DNA of 64,000 bases from Lotus japonicus (Eukaryota > Streptophyta > Magnoliopsida > Fabales > Fabaceae). Location of the stretch: assembly GCF_012489685.1 (NCBI RefSeq), contig NC_080041.1, positions 29,625,780 to 29,689,779 on the forward strand, given 5' to 3'. The notes beneath the pieces were generated by a model. The model was not told the origin of the DNA. It saw only the letters and a list, made by a program, of their open reading frames with translations, and did not search any database. Shown piece after piece: positions 52,202-63,999 of the stretch (its first letter is position 1; every line of letters begins with the position of its first letter). A program made the translations under genes and the position numbers.

Positions 52202-53540
52202 TTAACTACACTACAATACAAGTGTTTAGTTTTGGGGTTGGTTCGAAATATATATAGGAGACTTTGGAGTTTGATGCAAACTTTTAATAGAATAGATTAT
52301 TTTATGCCTAAGGTAATTGTTTGGCGTTAATCATATATTGAGAGAGGGTAATACTTTTGTTGATTATTTGGCCCATCAAGGGTGTGGCGGGACGAACACC
52401 ATTTAAGTTGTCATGATATGGACATGACAATTATGTAACATAGTGGGCTAAGCAATTTGTACAAAACAAATGAGTCAGGCGACCTATGACTCAAACGGGT
52501 TAAAACTCAAATATAAATAAATGACACCTGCCCATGTGGCAAGGAGATCACTTCTCGGACAAAAATTCACATTTCTCTTGTTCTCGCTCTCTGATAATTC
52601 TATACCGGAACATAAGTCATTTGTGGTCCTTTGTAAATATCTAGTATGAGATGGTTCAATTCTTTTCAATAAACTTTCTGTTTAAGAAGGGAAAAAAAAA
52701 CATGTGTCTTTGACTACCCTTCAATATCTTCTAAAGTTTCCACACGTTCTGCGACCTAGTCTTCACTTCTCCATGTGACCTTGAAATGTTTCTTCTTGTA
52801 AACTTTTCTTTTTATTGCACATTTGAATTTGAATTCAATTATCTTCCACCTGTTTTCAAGAGGAAATGATAACCTCCTTTATGTCTATAACTTAGGATTT
52901 TTCAGCTAAATCTAGACATAAGGTACTGCTTTTAGAGACAAGAGGAAATAATTTCCTCTTTTATCTCTATAACTTCAACATTTTTAGCTAAGTTTAGACA
53001 TAAGGTCTTCGATATCTTTTTTTGACAATTAATAGTCTCTGACATTCACAACTTTAGACATTTTTCTATGTTGAAAATATAAGGTCTTCAACCTAACTTA
53101 GGCTTTTCAAGGGTCTAACATGAATCCTCCTAACTGTCTTATTGCTTTACAACTTAACTTGAGAATTCAACATGAATCATCCTAATTGTCTTGTTGTTTG
53201 ACAACTTAACTTGATTATTCAGCACAAATCCTAATATTGTCTAGTTGCTTGATAGCTTCATCTTTATTGGTTGTTAATCAAGAACATACATTCTCTTCTT
53301 TCTCTACTACTTGAAAGTATGGCTTCACCAATTCAATCTCAAATAAAGGCTTTTGTGGACCTCTTATTCTTCAAGATTTTGGTTCAAATCTCATTTGAAT
53401 GGCTTAGAATCGTAGTTGTAAGCCTTTTTCTGACATCTAATAGAACTCACGAAGGGTTCACTTTAGCAAACTTAGCCAAAATTCTAGTCGTGAACATACC
53501 TTTCATTTCCCTCAATTTTAATATGAATAACATGATATTT
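52202..53540. other. intergenic, with a diverged tandem duplication
   Basis: No gene recognised. 52857-52924 and 52939-53008 repeat AAGAGGAAAT...CTATAACTT...AGCTAA-T-TAGACATAAGGT with several changes. Confidence 0.45.
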
Positions 53541-53863
53541 AGTCATTTGAAGAGAGGAAGAGAGAGCCCAAAAAGAATGTGGGTAGACATTGTTAAAACT
53601 GATCTTGTTATCAACCATTGAAAAACGAAAGAAGACGTTCATCTCCAAATTTGACTCACGGACCTCCATTGTATAACCATTCATCAGCGGATGCGGCTTC
53701 CTAGAGAGACGAAGAAAGCCATGTAGATTTTCAATAAGGGAGGAACTCGGATCTAATATAAAAAGTAAAGGCAATCTCCTTCAAAATCTTGTTTTTGATT
53801 AAGCTCAATGGCTTACTGTAATCCATATACCAGACCGCACACCTCACATAGTGGAATAAAACT

Positions 53864-53902
<39 letters not shown>
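53541..53902 (+). mobile_element. RTE-type LINE 3' fragment with (TTG)n tail
   Basis: One frame gives FSHLKRGRESPKRMWVDIVKTDL, like the C-terminal RRP-K-W-EVV-KDL region of RTE ORFs, followed by stops. The end CACATAGTGGAATAAAACTTTG and the (TTG)n run (53864-53902) match the usual RTE 3' end. It is a decayed copy. Confidence 0.7.
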
Positions 53903-54308
53903 TAAGTCGAAGAACTAGGTCTAAAATTATTTAAGATCTAGATTTATAAAAGAATCTAACTCATGAAGTTTTGATCGAAATAACTCTCATAAAATTATTC
54001 TCTAAACTTTTTGATCTCAAGTGGGGCTTCACACATGGTAGAATTTTATACGGATTTGGATCCCCTCATGTGTTGATCTCACATGACCTTATAATGTGAA
54101 GATCTCAGCCTTTAATTATATTTTAATGAAATTTGTACCCCTAGCATCTAATATTATGCATTCATGTACGTGTTCATAAATTGAATCAAGAAATTTAATT
54201 TATTGAAAGAGAATAAAAATCTTAATTTCATCATAATAAACCATCAAGTGTTACTTGAAATAAACATAGTGACTAAAAAAACGGTTGAATTGTGTTTATG
54301 ATTTTTTT

Positions 54309-54354
54309 ATGGCAAATGTAGGTTTTTTTTTGACAGATATGGCAAATGTAGGTT
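54309..54354. repeat. micro-insertion flanked by a 16-bp direct repeat
   Basis: ATGGCAAATGTAGGTT occurs at 54309-54324 and 54339-54354 around TTTTTTTGACAGAT. On the minus strand this is ATCTGTC plus an A run, i.e. only the last bases of a retroposon. Confidence 0.65.
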
Positions 54355-54543
54355 GAAAAAGTTCAAAAAAAAGGTTGAAATTGTTGTTCAAAACAGTTTA
54401 AATGTGCTAAGAGAAGAACCGTGCAAATACTAGCTCTGATGATGTGGCACGTTTTAAGGGTGTTTAATTTATTTCAGCATAAATTAGTCATTTTTTAAAA
54501 TTTTAACTTAGTCTCATAAATCAATTTCTGATGATGGATCACT

Positions 54544-54594
54544 AAACAGTATTGAGTATTTTTTTTTTTTGGTACAGAAACAGTATTGAGTATT
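54544..54594. repeat. micro-insertion of a SINE tail flanked by a 17-bp direct repeat
   Basis: AAACAGTATTGAGTATT occurs at 54544-54560 and 54578-54594 around a T run plus GGTACAG. The run plus GGTAC equals the 3' tail of the SINE at 47951-48066. Confidence 0.7.
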
Positions 54595-55272
54595 GACACT
54601 TAGATACACCATTTTTTTTTTTTTTTATCTCTTTAGCTCTATTAATCTCACATTATATCATATATATCATCTATCACTCTAGGTGTATATATATCATATG
54701 GTTGTATACCAAACATTTTCCTTCACTTTGACATCAGCACTGATATTTCTCTGGTAGGGGCCAGATGTTTGGTTTGGCAGTGGATGTGTACGTAACTAAA
54801 TAGCAATTGGAATCTGATTTGATGCTCTTGGTTGTAGTAGTGCTATTAGGTAATGGAGCTGGCTTAATGGAATTGCTGACACACACATCAATATGAAATG
54901 GTGGAATATTTGACATACATCAATATAAAACAAAACATCACATTGTGACATATTAAGGATCATCCATCAATCACTCAATTCCTATCAATATTCTTTCTCC
55001 TTTTGTAAATGTAATCTTTGCTTTAGCATATGAAATTTGGCAAGTAACAGAACAGAGGAGGAGAACAGAACAAACAACCCAAGGAAAATTAAAGAAAGAG
55101 AACAAAAAGGACAAAAACAGAGACTTAGAGTGCATTATTTTATTCATAACTCTTAGCTTCAGAAACAGAAAAAGAAAAAAAGAAAGTTAAACAAGAAAGA
55201 TACGTATAAGGGAAAGATTTGTACATTGTACAAAATCTCTCTAGGAAAATTTGTAAGTTAGTCCTAAAGGAC
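54595..55272. other. region downstream of the transporter gene
   Basis: No gene seen. The part near 55140-55272 probably contains the transporter 3' UTR; TTTATTC/TTATTT (AATAAA-like on the minus strand) occurs near 55136-55146. Confidence 0.4.
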
Positions 55273-58200
55273 CTATGATCTTGTTCCAGGAACATTCACT
55301 CCAATACTTTCAAAAACGTATGATCCTGATTTTGCACTGTCTTTTATTGGCAATGCTTGGCCCTCATCGCTTCCTGCTCCAGTTGTGTTCACACTGTCTT
55401 TGCTTTTCCCCCATACCACAGTGTAAAGTCCACACACAATGATAATAGCTCCAATTATACTGTAAAACACAGAAAAGAAAACATTAGCAAATGAATTGGT
55501 AAGTAACACATTTGAATTTAGGCCCTGTTATTGATTTCTTTATGCTATTGTTGAAATTACATGTCTTCTCTATAAACATTTTTAGTACCTTCCAAGATGA
55601 ATTTGCTCAGCCAAGACAAGGGAACCCAATGCAGCTGTGATAATCATACATAGAGGGCTGAAGGAAGTAACAAACACAGGGCCACGTTCCCTTGTGACAA
55701 CTCCTTGTACATAGTAGGCCATTCCAGAGCACACCACCCCCTAATCATCACAAATTGAATGTTAATAATTAGCTAGATGAATCACTAATCACCATTTAGA
55801 TGAGTTTAGTGAAGCTAATTAGTCTCCAGCTAATTAACTATGAAGTAAAAACAAGAAGTGAAAAGGTACTCACAGAATAAACACAAGCAAGAAGCCTGGA
55901 GTCGAAGCCTAAGGACCACACGCTCATGTCACGTTCAAATATAAGCGATGCAATTGAACACTCAATAATACCCAAAAAGCAAATCCAGGCTGTTACTGTG
56001 AGCTCTGCTGGGTACATCTTCAAAGTGAAGGACTAGAATCCAAAACAAGTCACATTATTAGTTAACAGTTAGAAATGGATAATGGAATGATATAAGAGCT
56101 TCTATCATCAAGTAGTTTAGGTTTCGATCCTTATGCATAAGATAAATTGACTTGTACATTATCTACGTTTCAAGGTCTATAAGATGACTTCTTATGTAAA
56201 AGACGTGTTAAAAATATAATATAAAATCATCCCTACATATTCACATAACTTAGTTTAAACTTTTCAGATTGATGGTTGTTTGTTAAGAAATTTTCTTTTG
56301 TTTAGGATTTGGATTTAGACTTGGTGGAAGTGAAATCACAAAAAAAAGAAAAATAAGAATGTGCACTTTAATGTTGAAGGATAGTGGTTATACTTGCAAG
56401 ATGAAGAAGCTAGCCCAACCACCGCAACTTCCGATGAGCATTACTGTTCCGAGCAGCCAGTTCTGTTCTGAGGGCTCACCGCTGCTACTGTCATGGCCGC
56501 TTCCTCCTTCTCCCTTCACGATCTGGAAAGCAGGGCCTTTGTACAAAGTCATAACCATGGCTCCTGATACTGTTACTACTGTTCCAATCACCTTGGCCAC
56601 GCTGTGAATTTTCTTGAAATTCACTGTCTCTAACCTGGTAAAATAGCACAATATTGAAGAATTTTATTTGATTTGCTACATGCACTCAAATAAATCAAAT
56701 GTTTGTTATTTTAATTTCTTAACACGACGTCATAAAAATCTTATTAGATATGATAGGTGATGTAACATAAAAATAATAGGAGAGACATAAAAAGAAAAAG
56801 ACGTAGATATGAAAGAAAAAAAAGTGTGTAAATGTATTAAAGCAGTAAGCAATAGTAAGTTGGAGCACATAAAGTCTTTAATATAAATGTGAATATTCTT
56901 AGAGAATTAGAATATGACATCAATAGTTTGTGATGGCATTTATCAACTGGGTTCCATGAGTGTCCATTGTACTGAAATCACATGTCCCCTGTTCTTATCC
57001 TCTTCTCGGATTTACTAATCAAAACATATCACTTTCATAAAAAATTCTGCATTTTCTTTTAAACAAACAATGTTTGGATACTCATTGTCATAGGTGCAAA
57101 TTGGACATTAGAAATCACTTTGAGGTAAAACGTGAACATAAATATCTTTATGGATTAAGATGAAAGTTCGTTTATGTTGCACTCAACTAGTATTCGTTAA
57201 TTCTTGTTGTTGTTGAAGTGATATGTTTTTATTAGAGAGACTTGAGGAAATAGGAAAAGGAGATAACAAATATCTATTAGCATCTCTTAGTGTGAGTTTG
57301 CCTTTCACTCTAACCAGGAATGAGTAAATTCACAATCTGCCTTTAGTATTCAGGTGAAGAAAATTGAAGCTTTTAGCTACCTGAAAATGAGTGCCAATAC
57401 AAAAGTAATGGCTGGGAGGACATTAATGGTGGCCGATGCAAAAGTTGTTGAAGTGTTCTTCATCCCCATGTTGTACAAGTTTTGATCAAGCACTGGCCTG
57501 TTTGTTTTTATCACAAGCAAAATTATCACACAAAATATTCTGTAAAAACACTAATTACTATATAATATGCAATATTCTGTATCTTCTAATTACAAATATG
57601 CAGGATTAAATCAAATCATGCATGAAAAAATTCATGTAAGAAAGCTAGTTATCAAGTGAGGTATATCTCAAAGTACAAAAGATGCGCCTAATTCCTATTT
57701 TGTATAGATATCAGATCAGATTCCTTGTTCAAGTGATATTTTTATCTGCCTCAGTTTATAAGAACATTATATCATATGTATATATTCAATATGGGAATTT
57801 GATGCTCTTTTCATCCTCAAACTTATATTTGAATAACATTTTTTTCCAATTAATCTCGGATATGAATAACATTTTTTTTTCAAAATTTCTAAGTTTAGTG
57901 AAGACACGTGTTTAACATTAAAATTGTTGGTGGGTGTGAAATGAAATCTTAATTAATTGGACACAAAGCTTTTTGGTACTAACATTTTGTGTTTTCTTCA
58001 GTATAATAATGATTAATGAATGATGTGTCCACTAGAAATGGCGGGCCAATATGAAGCACCATTGTCTTGTCGTCGCATCTCTCTTAAGTTTTGATATTAT
58101 ATATGGATTGTGCACATAATATTGTCATTCATGCTTTAATTTCTTAAATGATTTGTCATTAGCAAGTTACATACAGCCAATTACCAGAAAAACACTAAAT

Positions 58201-60016
58201 TAAAGAAAATTAAAGTATGAGTAGCTAGCTAGTGCTTAATTCTAGTTGTTGGATTTTTCAAAACAAACAATCTAGCGATCTCTTAACTAATCATGTGTAT
58301 AATTAGAACACCTATTCTAAAGGTGGGTGTTGATTTAGTTTCCAAGCAATTCTTTATATGGATCCACGTCTAGGTGTAATTCGATCACATCTAGCAACAA
58401 ATTAAATACTTATTTTTGGAAAGATGATTTTACATTTAGTACTGTTAGAATTGAAATCAAACATGCACTTAATTTATTTACAATATGTACGTACTTTCGG
58501 CAGTTTGATGGTGAATCATATTAAAAACTAGTCTACCTATAAACCATGTTTATAACTAACTTTCAGTTCTAAAATTAATTTGCAGAGAAGTTATTTAACT
58601 TGTAAAATATGTTTTTTATTTTTCATTTTTCCAGAGTAAATAAAGCCATGTTCTTTATGGCTATGTTTGACACGTTTAGCTGAAAAGCTAGCTGATAGCT
58701 GAAAGCTGAAAGCTGATAAGCTAGCTGAAAGCTGATAGCTGATAGCTGAAAAGCTACGTAATTTGAACAAAATTGTTTGGTAAAACTAGTTGTTGAACAA
58801 ACTGAAATTGTAAAATGACATAAAAGGACATACTTGTATAATTTTTTTTATATTTAACATTATTTTATTTTCACATTAATACCTATATGATATTAATATT
58901 AAAATTATTATAATTTTTTTAATTTCACTCAAATTATTTATCATCTTAAAAATATAATATTAATTTTTACTTATTTACTTTTCTATATTTTTATTAAATT
59001 AAATAGAATAAAACAAATAATTTGTAATTTGTAATATAAAATTATTTATTTTATTCTGAAGTAGTAATTATTTCTGTGCGGGAACGATGTACATATGAGA
59101 CAAGTGTGATAACTGATAAATAAATAAGTTTTTTTTTGGTACATCGGAAAATGAGTAGGTAAATAGGTTTAGTAGAAAACATATAAGGCTAAAGGTGAAA
59201 TTTTGATAAAATAGTAAGGATAAAAATGAGAATATATTTAATAAGCTATAAGCTTTAAGCTTTAAGCTACCTGAGATAGCTTATAGCTTAAAGCTTTAAG
59301 CTACTGAAATAAGCTCCTTCACCAAACATTTTTATAAAGCTTTTAAGCTAGTCAAATAAGCTTTAAGCTAGTCAAATAAGCTATAAGCTAGCTGAAATGG
59401 CATGCCAAACATAACCTATATTGAACCGAATTCTTATTGATTCACCATAGAAAAAGTGTAATTCATTATCATTAATGTATAAAGGACAAGGGCCGGTATT
59501 TATTATTGGCATATAGCAAGAAAGAAAGCATGCATGCATGCATGTGTGGTTAATTCTGAGGGGCCATGAAAGTTGAAAGAAAGAAAGAAATTAGGTGCAG
59601 TATTGGATAGATGCCGCGAATATATACAGTGGTCGATAATAATTAGTGGAGAGGGTTTGAAGAGCCTTACTCAAGGAAGCCTAGCACCACCAATCTCAGG
59701 AACACAGGGAGAGTCATCTTTGGCCGTATTTTTCTGTAAACAAGATGAATAAAACATATCAAACCTCGTACATTATTTCAATATTGTCATTAATATTTAA
59801 ATCATTATAAAGATCTCATAAATTAAATTAAGTAGTCATTTTGATCACTGAAAGATTTAGACTTAGAATCGTTCAGCTTAATCCATTAACTATAGAAATA
59901 GACAAAAGATAAAATTGTTCTTTGTGTAGGTTTAGTCTTGCAAGAAAAAGTAGGTGACAATCAGATGAATGTGAAAATGAGTGTCCAAACGGTTAGTTGA
60001 GTGGTGTGGGGTGTGT

Positions 60017-60050
<34 letters not shown>

Positions 60051-60254
60051 CCTTTCTAGGACAAGAGCAAAAGGAGCCATGAAGCAAAAGGCAATGATAT
60101 GTCGGTACACAGAGAGCACCCAATGGCTCATTCCATGTTTGAATGAAACCATGGTGATGATGTACATTCCAGCATAACCAAACTGAAGGGACACCATAGC
60201 AAGGTAAGGCTTAAACTTCTGAAACACCTTTGTGAACCCATTTTCACTCGTCAT
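55273..60254 (-). CDS. WAT1-related / nodulin MtN21-like EamA transporter (UMAMIT type), 7 exons, 373 aa
   Basis: Exons on the minus strand: 60254-60052, 59733-59671, 57497-57381, 56634-56394, 56032-55874, 55740-55589, 55459-55273; 1122 nt, all phases consistent. The protein starts MTSENGFTKVFQKFKPYLA, followed by LQFGYAGMYIITMVSF, VLSVYRHIIAFCFMAPFALVLER, IRPKMT, NTSTTFASATINVLPAITF and GAMVMTLYKGPAF. A second half-repeat includes YPAELTVTAWICFLG, GVVCSGMAYYVQG and GPVFVTSFSPLCMII. These are marks of the ten-helix EamA/DMT family that includes WAT1 and UMAMIT amino-acid or auxin transporters at the plasma membrane or tonoplast. Substrate cannot be told from sequence. An ATG further upstream (60455) is in frame but not family-like. 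The intron 1 donor is GTCTCT, unusually poor beyond GT. Intron 2 (about 2.2 kb) contains a MITE-like repeat. Confidence 0.92.
58659..59416. mobile_element. MITE-like element in transporter intron 2
   Basis: Terminal inverted repeats GGCTATGTTTGACACG and, inverted, GGTTATGTTTGGCATG, flanked by TAT (58656-58658 and 59417-59419). Both ends carry arrays of AGCTGAAAGCTGATAGCT and AAGCTTTAAGCTATAAGCT, highly self-complementary. A SINE-tail remnant (T run plus GGTACATCGGAAA, 59129-59150) lies inside. Confidence 0.75.
60016..60051. repeat. (GA/CT)n microsatellite at the exon 1 donor of the transporter gene
   Basis: On the minus strand, intron 1 begins GTCTCTCTCT and continues as a CT dinucleotide repeat with one interruption (a GACA on the plus strand). 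The repeat therefore forms the 5' splice site from intron position +2 on. Confidence 0.8.
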
Positions 60255-61049
60255 CTTTCCTCTCTTAGTCTCTCTAAGCAAGTTTGCGTGTGTCAACAAC
60301 CCACAGAAGGAAAAAACACACACAAACTCACTAAAGAGGAGGAGCTTGGTTGTGACTTGTGATTTGTGGATATGACAAAGTTCATAAGCCTTCTTATAGG
60401 CCCAAAAAGTGAAACTCAATACCAAAAGAATGCCCCGGTTTTCACAACAGCGCATGTCACTAACTCTCTTACCAAAATTTGGATTTGCCTACTATAATGC
60501 GAGTGACTCAGATTTTAGTGTAAAGTATATTATTACAGTTTATTAATGGAAAATTTTGATCATGATCACATAGATGCATATGTAGCACATTGTGAATTAT
60601 TTAAATCTCAATTACTAATTTCACATTAAAATCCATCATAATTTACTTTATCGTCTAAAGTAAAATTTTCAATTTGTAGTTAAGCTAAATACCTCTACAA
60701 TCAACAATTATCATTCCCACTGATTTTTCCTTATCCGTGTTTTTTCGTAAAGGGGAAAAACTCTAAATTACATTTTGATGCAAACTCACTAAGGCTAATT
60801 TTTTTTTCTCCTATTTACCTTAAAAAAAAAACTCACCAAGGCCCACCACTAGAATCCTAGTGGCTTAGATTTCTTTGTTTATTTTATAAATAGAAAGTAA
60901 AATCATATTCCGAGAATGTAATGTTTTGGTACCATACCCTACGTACATGGCATCATTATATCTATATTTTTATTCACCTTTTAACTAATGATTTTCTTAA
61001 CATTGGTCCTGACGGCTAATTTTAAAAATATAAAAAATAGAAAGTTTAT
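60255..61049. other. upstream region of the transporter gene
   Basis: Includes its 5' UTR and promoter side. No firm TATA box or known element can be singled out in the AT-rich sequence. Confidence 0.4.
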
Positions 61050-62551
61050 CCAAAAGAACATCAGAGAGATAAATTGCACCCGCCTGAAATCAATTCCTGG
61101 ACCTTCTTCTATCCAACTCATATGTTGATGACCCAGGATTTAGAGCTATTTTTCTAGTTTATTGTCATTTAGTTTAAATATTTTTTAGGATATTTTGGTC
61201 ATTTTAGGACACATTAGAAGTAATTCATGCATTTTAATATTTTAAATATGTTTTAGTTATTTTTATAGTTTATATATTATTTTTATGGATTTATTAGGAT
61301 TATAAGTATTTTTATATTTTATTTATTTTCTGTTATTATCTTCTAATGATTTTATTTTATTTTTATTGTTGTTTTAGGAGAAGATTTGGAAAAGATAGAG
61401 AAAATTCGGAATTAAAAAAGAATTCTGGAGGCTGGAATTATGTGCCGCGCGACTGCGCGAAGTTACCGTGTACTTCTGGTGCGATCGCGCCACTTGTCAG
61501 CGTTCTGGAATTAAACGCACCAGATTTCGTCCCACATCTGATTCCCTGCTGCGCGCACATGCTATTACGGTGCACCATCACCCATGTGCACCACCAGATC
61601 CGCATCAAACGTCAGGAATTGCGAGGGTGCATGTTCTTACGCTGTACCCTGCCACACTGGATCTCAGCCCCACCAGAACGTGAAAAACACTATAAATAGC
61701 GTTTTAAACCTAATTTTTGGGATTCTAAGCCCCTAGTGACGAATTGGAGCAACCCAGAGACATAATTTTGGTTCTTGAAAGTACTTTTCCAGGTTTTCTT
61801 GGATCTTTTATGTTTTCCTTCTTAGATATTGAATTGTTTCTCATGTCTATGAGGAACTAATTCTCTCTTTAGCACTTGAGATGTGAATCCTTTTTATTTT
61901 TATGTCTTGATATTTCAGTTCTTTGTATGACTATTGAGTTTTTAATCTATGTATTCGTTTCAGTTAATTTGTGCTTGAATCGATGCGAGCTTTTTACTAA
62001 TTCTTATAGGAACGAAAGTTATATTAAGAATTAGGGAACCACGGGAGCGAATTTATTAGACCTTCCCTACTGCTTAGGAATAAGAGTAGAATCTAATAGT
62101 GGTGGCTAGTATAAGAAATTTTAATCTTCAATTCAAGAGTCTAGGTGCTCGTAACACAAACGTAGTAATTGAATTGAAAGTCTTGCTTAGCTATTAATTT
62201 AGTAAGTAAGAACATAGGCTAAATCACCATAGGGAGAACTCTCAATTTCATACAAACGTTGTTTTGTTTAAGGCATAGATTAAATTGGTGAAACTATACT
62301 CAGGTGCTATCTTTCCCATATAAATTAAAAAATCTTGTTAATTGCTTTATTTTATTTATGTGAAATTGAATAATTGAATCACCCCCAACTTGTTTACTTT
62401 TATTCTCTAAATCATAAAATTAGTCTGAATCAATAATTGAACACAATCCCTTGGGTACGATATCTTTTATCTTCGGGAAAATTTGTATACTTGCAAATTG
62501 GCTTATCATATGTCTACTAGCTCTTACCACTTGAGCTATCCTATGAGGACC
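61050..62551 (-). mobile_element. SINE copy split by a solo LTR
   Basis: 61050-61125 matches the tail half of the SINE (AGATAAATTGCACCCGCC...CCAACTCATATGT) and 62514-62551 the tRNA-like head (CTCTTACCACTTGAGCTAT). The LTR at 61126-62508 with its TATGT duplication lies between. Confidence 0.8.
61126..62508 (+). mobile_element. solo LTR inserted into a SINE
   Basis: 1383 bp starting TGATGACCCAGG and ending TTGGCTTATCA, flanked by TATGT (61121-61125 and 62509-62513). The end wording (CCCTTGGGTACGATATC, TTGTATACTTGCAAATTGG) resembles Athila/Cyclops-type gypsy LTRs. The 117-codon open frame at 61346-61699 has no family likeness and sits in the GC-richer middle of the LTR. Confidence 0.82.
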
Positions 62552-63119
62552 TCAAAAGAAATTATTCATTTCACTTTTACATTTTTGATATAATAATTAA
62601 ATACTTAAAAGGTTAATAATAATGTTTCATTTTTATTATTCTGAAAATCAGCCCTAGGGTAGATGATGACTAAGCAAGAAAAAATAAGTTAAAAATTCAA
62701 GTATTGCAATTGAGTTATGATTCATACACACCTCCATCTCTTTTTCACCTACATTTTTTATCTATTTATTTCTTCTCCTATTAATCAAATCATCTTTACA
62801 TTCTCTCACATTTTTTCCTACTTCTCTCTTCCTCCACCTCTTCACACCTCACAAACGATTATCCTATATCAATTAGTTGTATAAATCTCTTCCTTCTCTA
62901 AACCCAAATGTGTCTTCCCTGGTCATATAGAAGCTTACCCTATCCAAAACATAAATGATAAAAAGTAAGTAAAATTAAAAAAAAAAATTAGTGTGAAAAG
63001 GAGAATAAGAGTGAACCTGATGTAGAGGATGGGAGGATAGAAAGCGAACCACATGAGGTAAAGGTGAGTGAAAAAGAAACAGAGGAACCTGACTTAGTTT
63101 AAAATAAAATCATAGTTCC
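62552..63119. other. intergenic, nothing recognised
   Basis: AT-rich, with T/C-rich runs around 62720-62860; no gene or element ends seen. Confidence 0.35.
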
Positions 63120-63999
63120 ACACACTCTCTTGAATGCTTTGCCCCCATTATTATTTTCATTTTCTGCCCCTTGTAATGCTTTCTGTTCTGCATCGCGCTC
63201 TTTTTCTTTTTGCTGTCTGTGTGGTCCTTTGTGTGGAACTTTGGTGCTGCATCTTGTACTGTTTCTTTGAGCTACCCTTTTGCTCTTGATTAGGGGTGTT
63301 CGCGGATTGGATTGGATCGGTTTTGAGGAGAAAAATCATCCGATCCGATCTCATCGGTTTTATTATTTTGTAATCCAATGGATTTTTTACTAAATTCAAA
63401 TCCGAACCAATCCGATCCAATCTATAGCGGTTTGGATTGGATTGGATTGTTCGGTTTTTGTTTCATTTTTTTATACTTTGAAATTGTGGTGTATAAATCT
63501 TAGAAATATATAATATATGATAAATACAACGACACATAATTTATAACATTCATAAATTATAACATAGTCAATATGTTTATAAATTATGATTATAATTGTT
63601 AACTTTGATGCATGTATATAGTTCAAATAATTACTTGAACTTTATTTATTAAAACGTAATTTTATAAATAAGCAGTGTGATACAATAAATATTAAACTAT
63701 AAATATGTACTATGAAAGTGTAAATGGTATGATATATGTATAACTAAAAGTATACATATTTGTGAATGTTCGGTTTGGATTGGATTGGTTCGGTTTTGAA
63801 AATCAAATCCGAAATCCGATCCGATCCAATAAATAATTTCGGTTTTTTCAATTTTCAATCCGTTCGGTTTTCGGTTTGATTGGATTTCGGTTTTTTTGGA
63901 TCGGTTTTTCGGTTTTGTTTGGATTGGTTCGGTTATGAACACCCCTACTCTTGATTACCTCTCCTTATCAATAAAGATTTTGCTTTAAAAAAAAAAAAA
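63120..63999 (+). mobile_element. LINE-like 3' tail with poly(A), interrupted by a hAT MITE
   Basis: Sequence on both sides of the MITE joins into a T-rich 3' UTR-like stretch that ends AATAAAGATTTTGC and an A run (63987-63999). No coding part is present, so the left boundary and class are tentative. Confidence 0.5.
63291..63947. mobile_element. hAT-type MITE with 8-bp target duplication
   Basis: Ends TAGGGGTGTTC and, inverted, TAGGGGTGTTC (11-bp perfect terminal inverted repeats), flanked by CTCTTGAT at 63283-63290 and 63948-63955. 657 bp; both ends carry repeated GGATTGGATTGGATCGG / CGGTTTTGTTTGG wording. No transposase. Confidence 0.9.

Noticed and set aside
60255..60455. Upstream in-frame extension of the transporter (ATG at 60455)
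   Set aside because: The added 67 residues are Cys/Lys-rich and unlike the family, whose members start just before the KPYLA-type first helix.
61346..61699. 117-codon frame in GC-richer sequence
   Set aside because: Lies wholly in a solo LTR and resembles no protein known to me.
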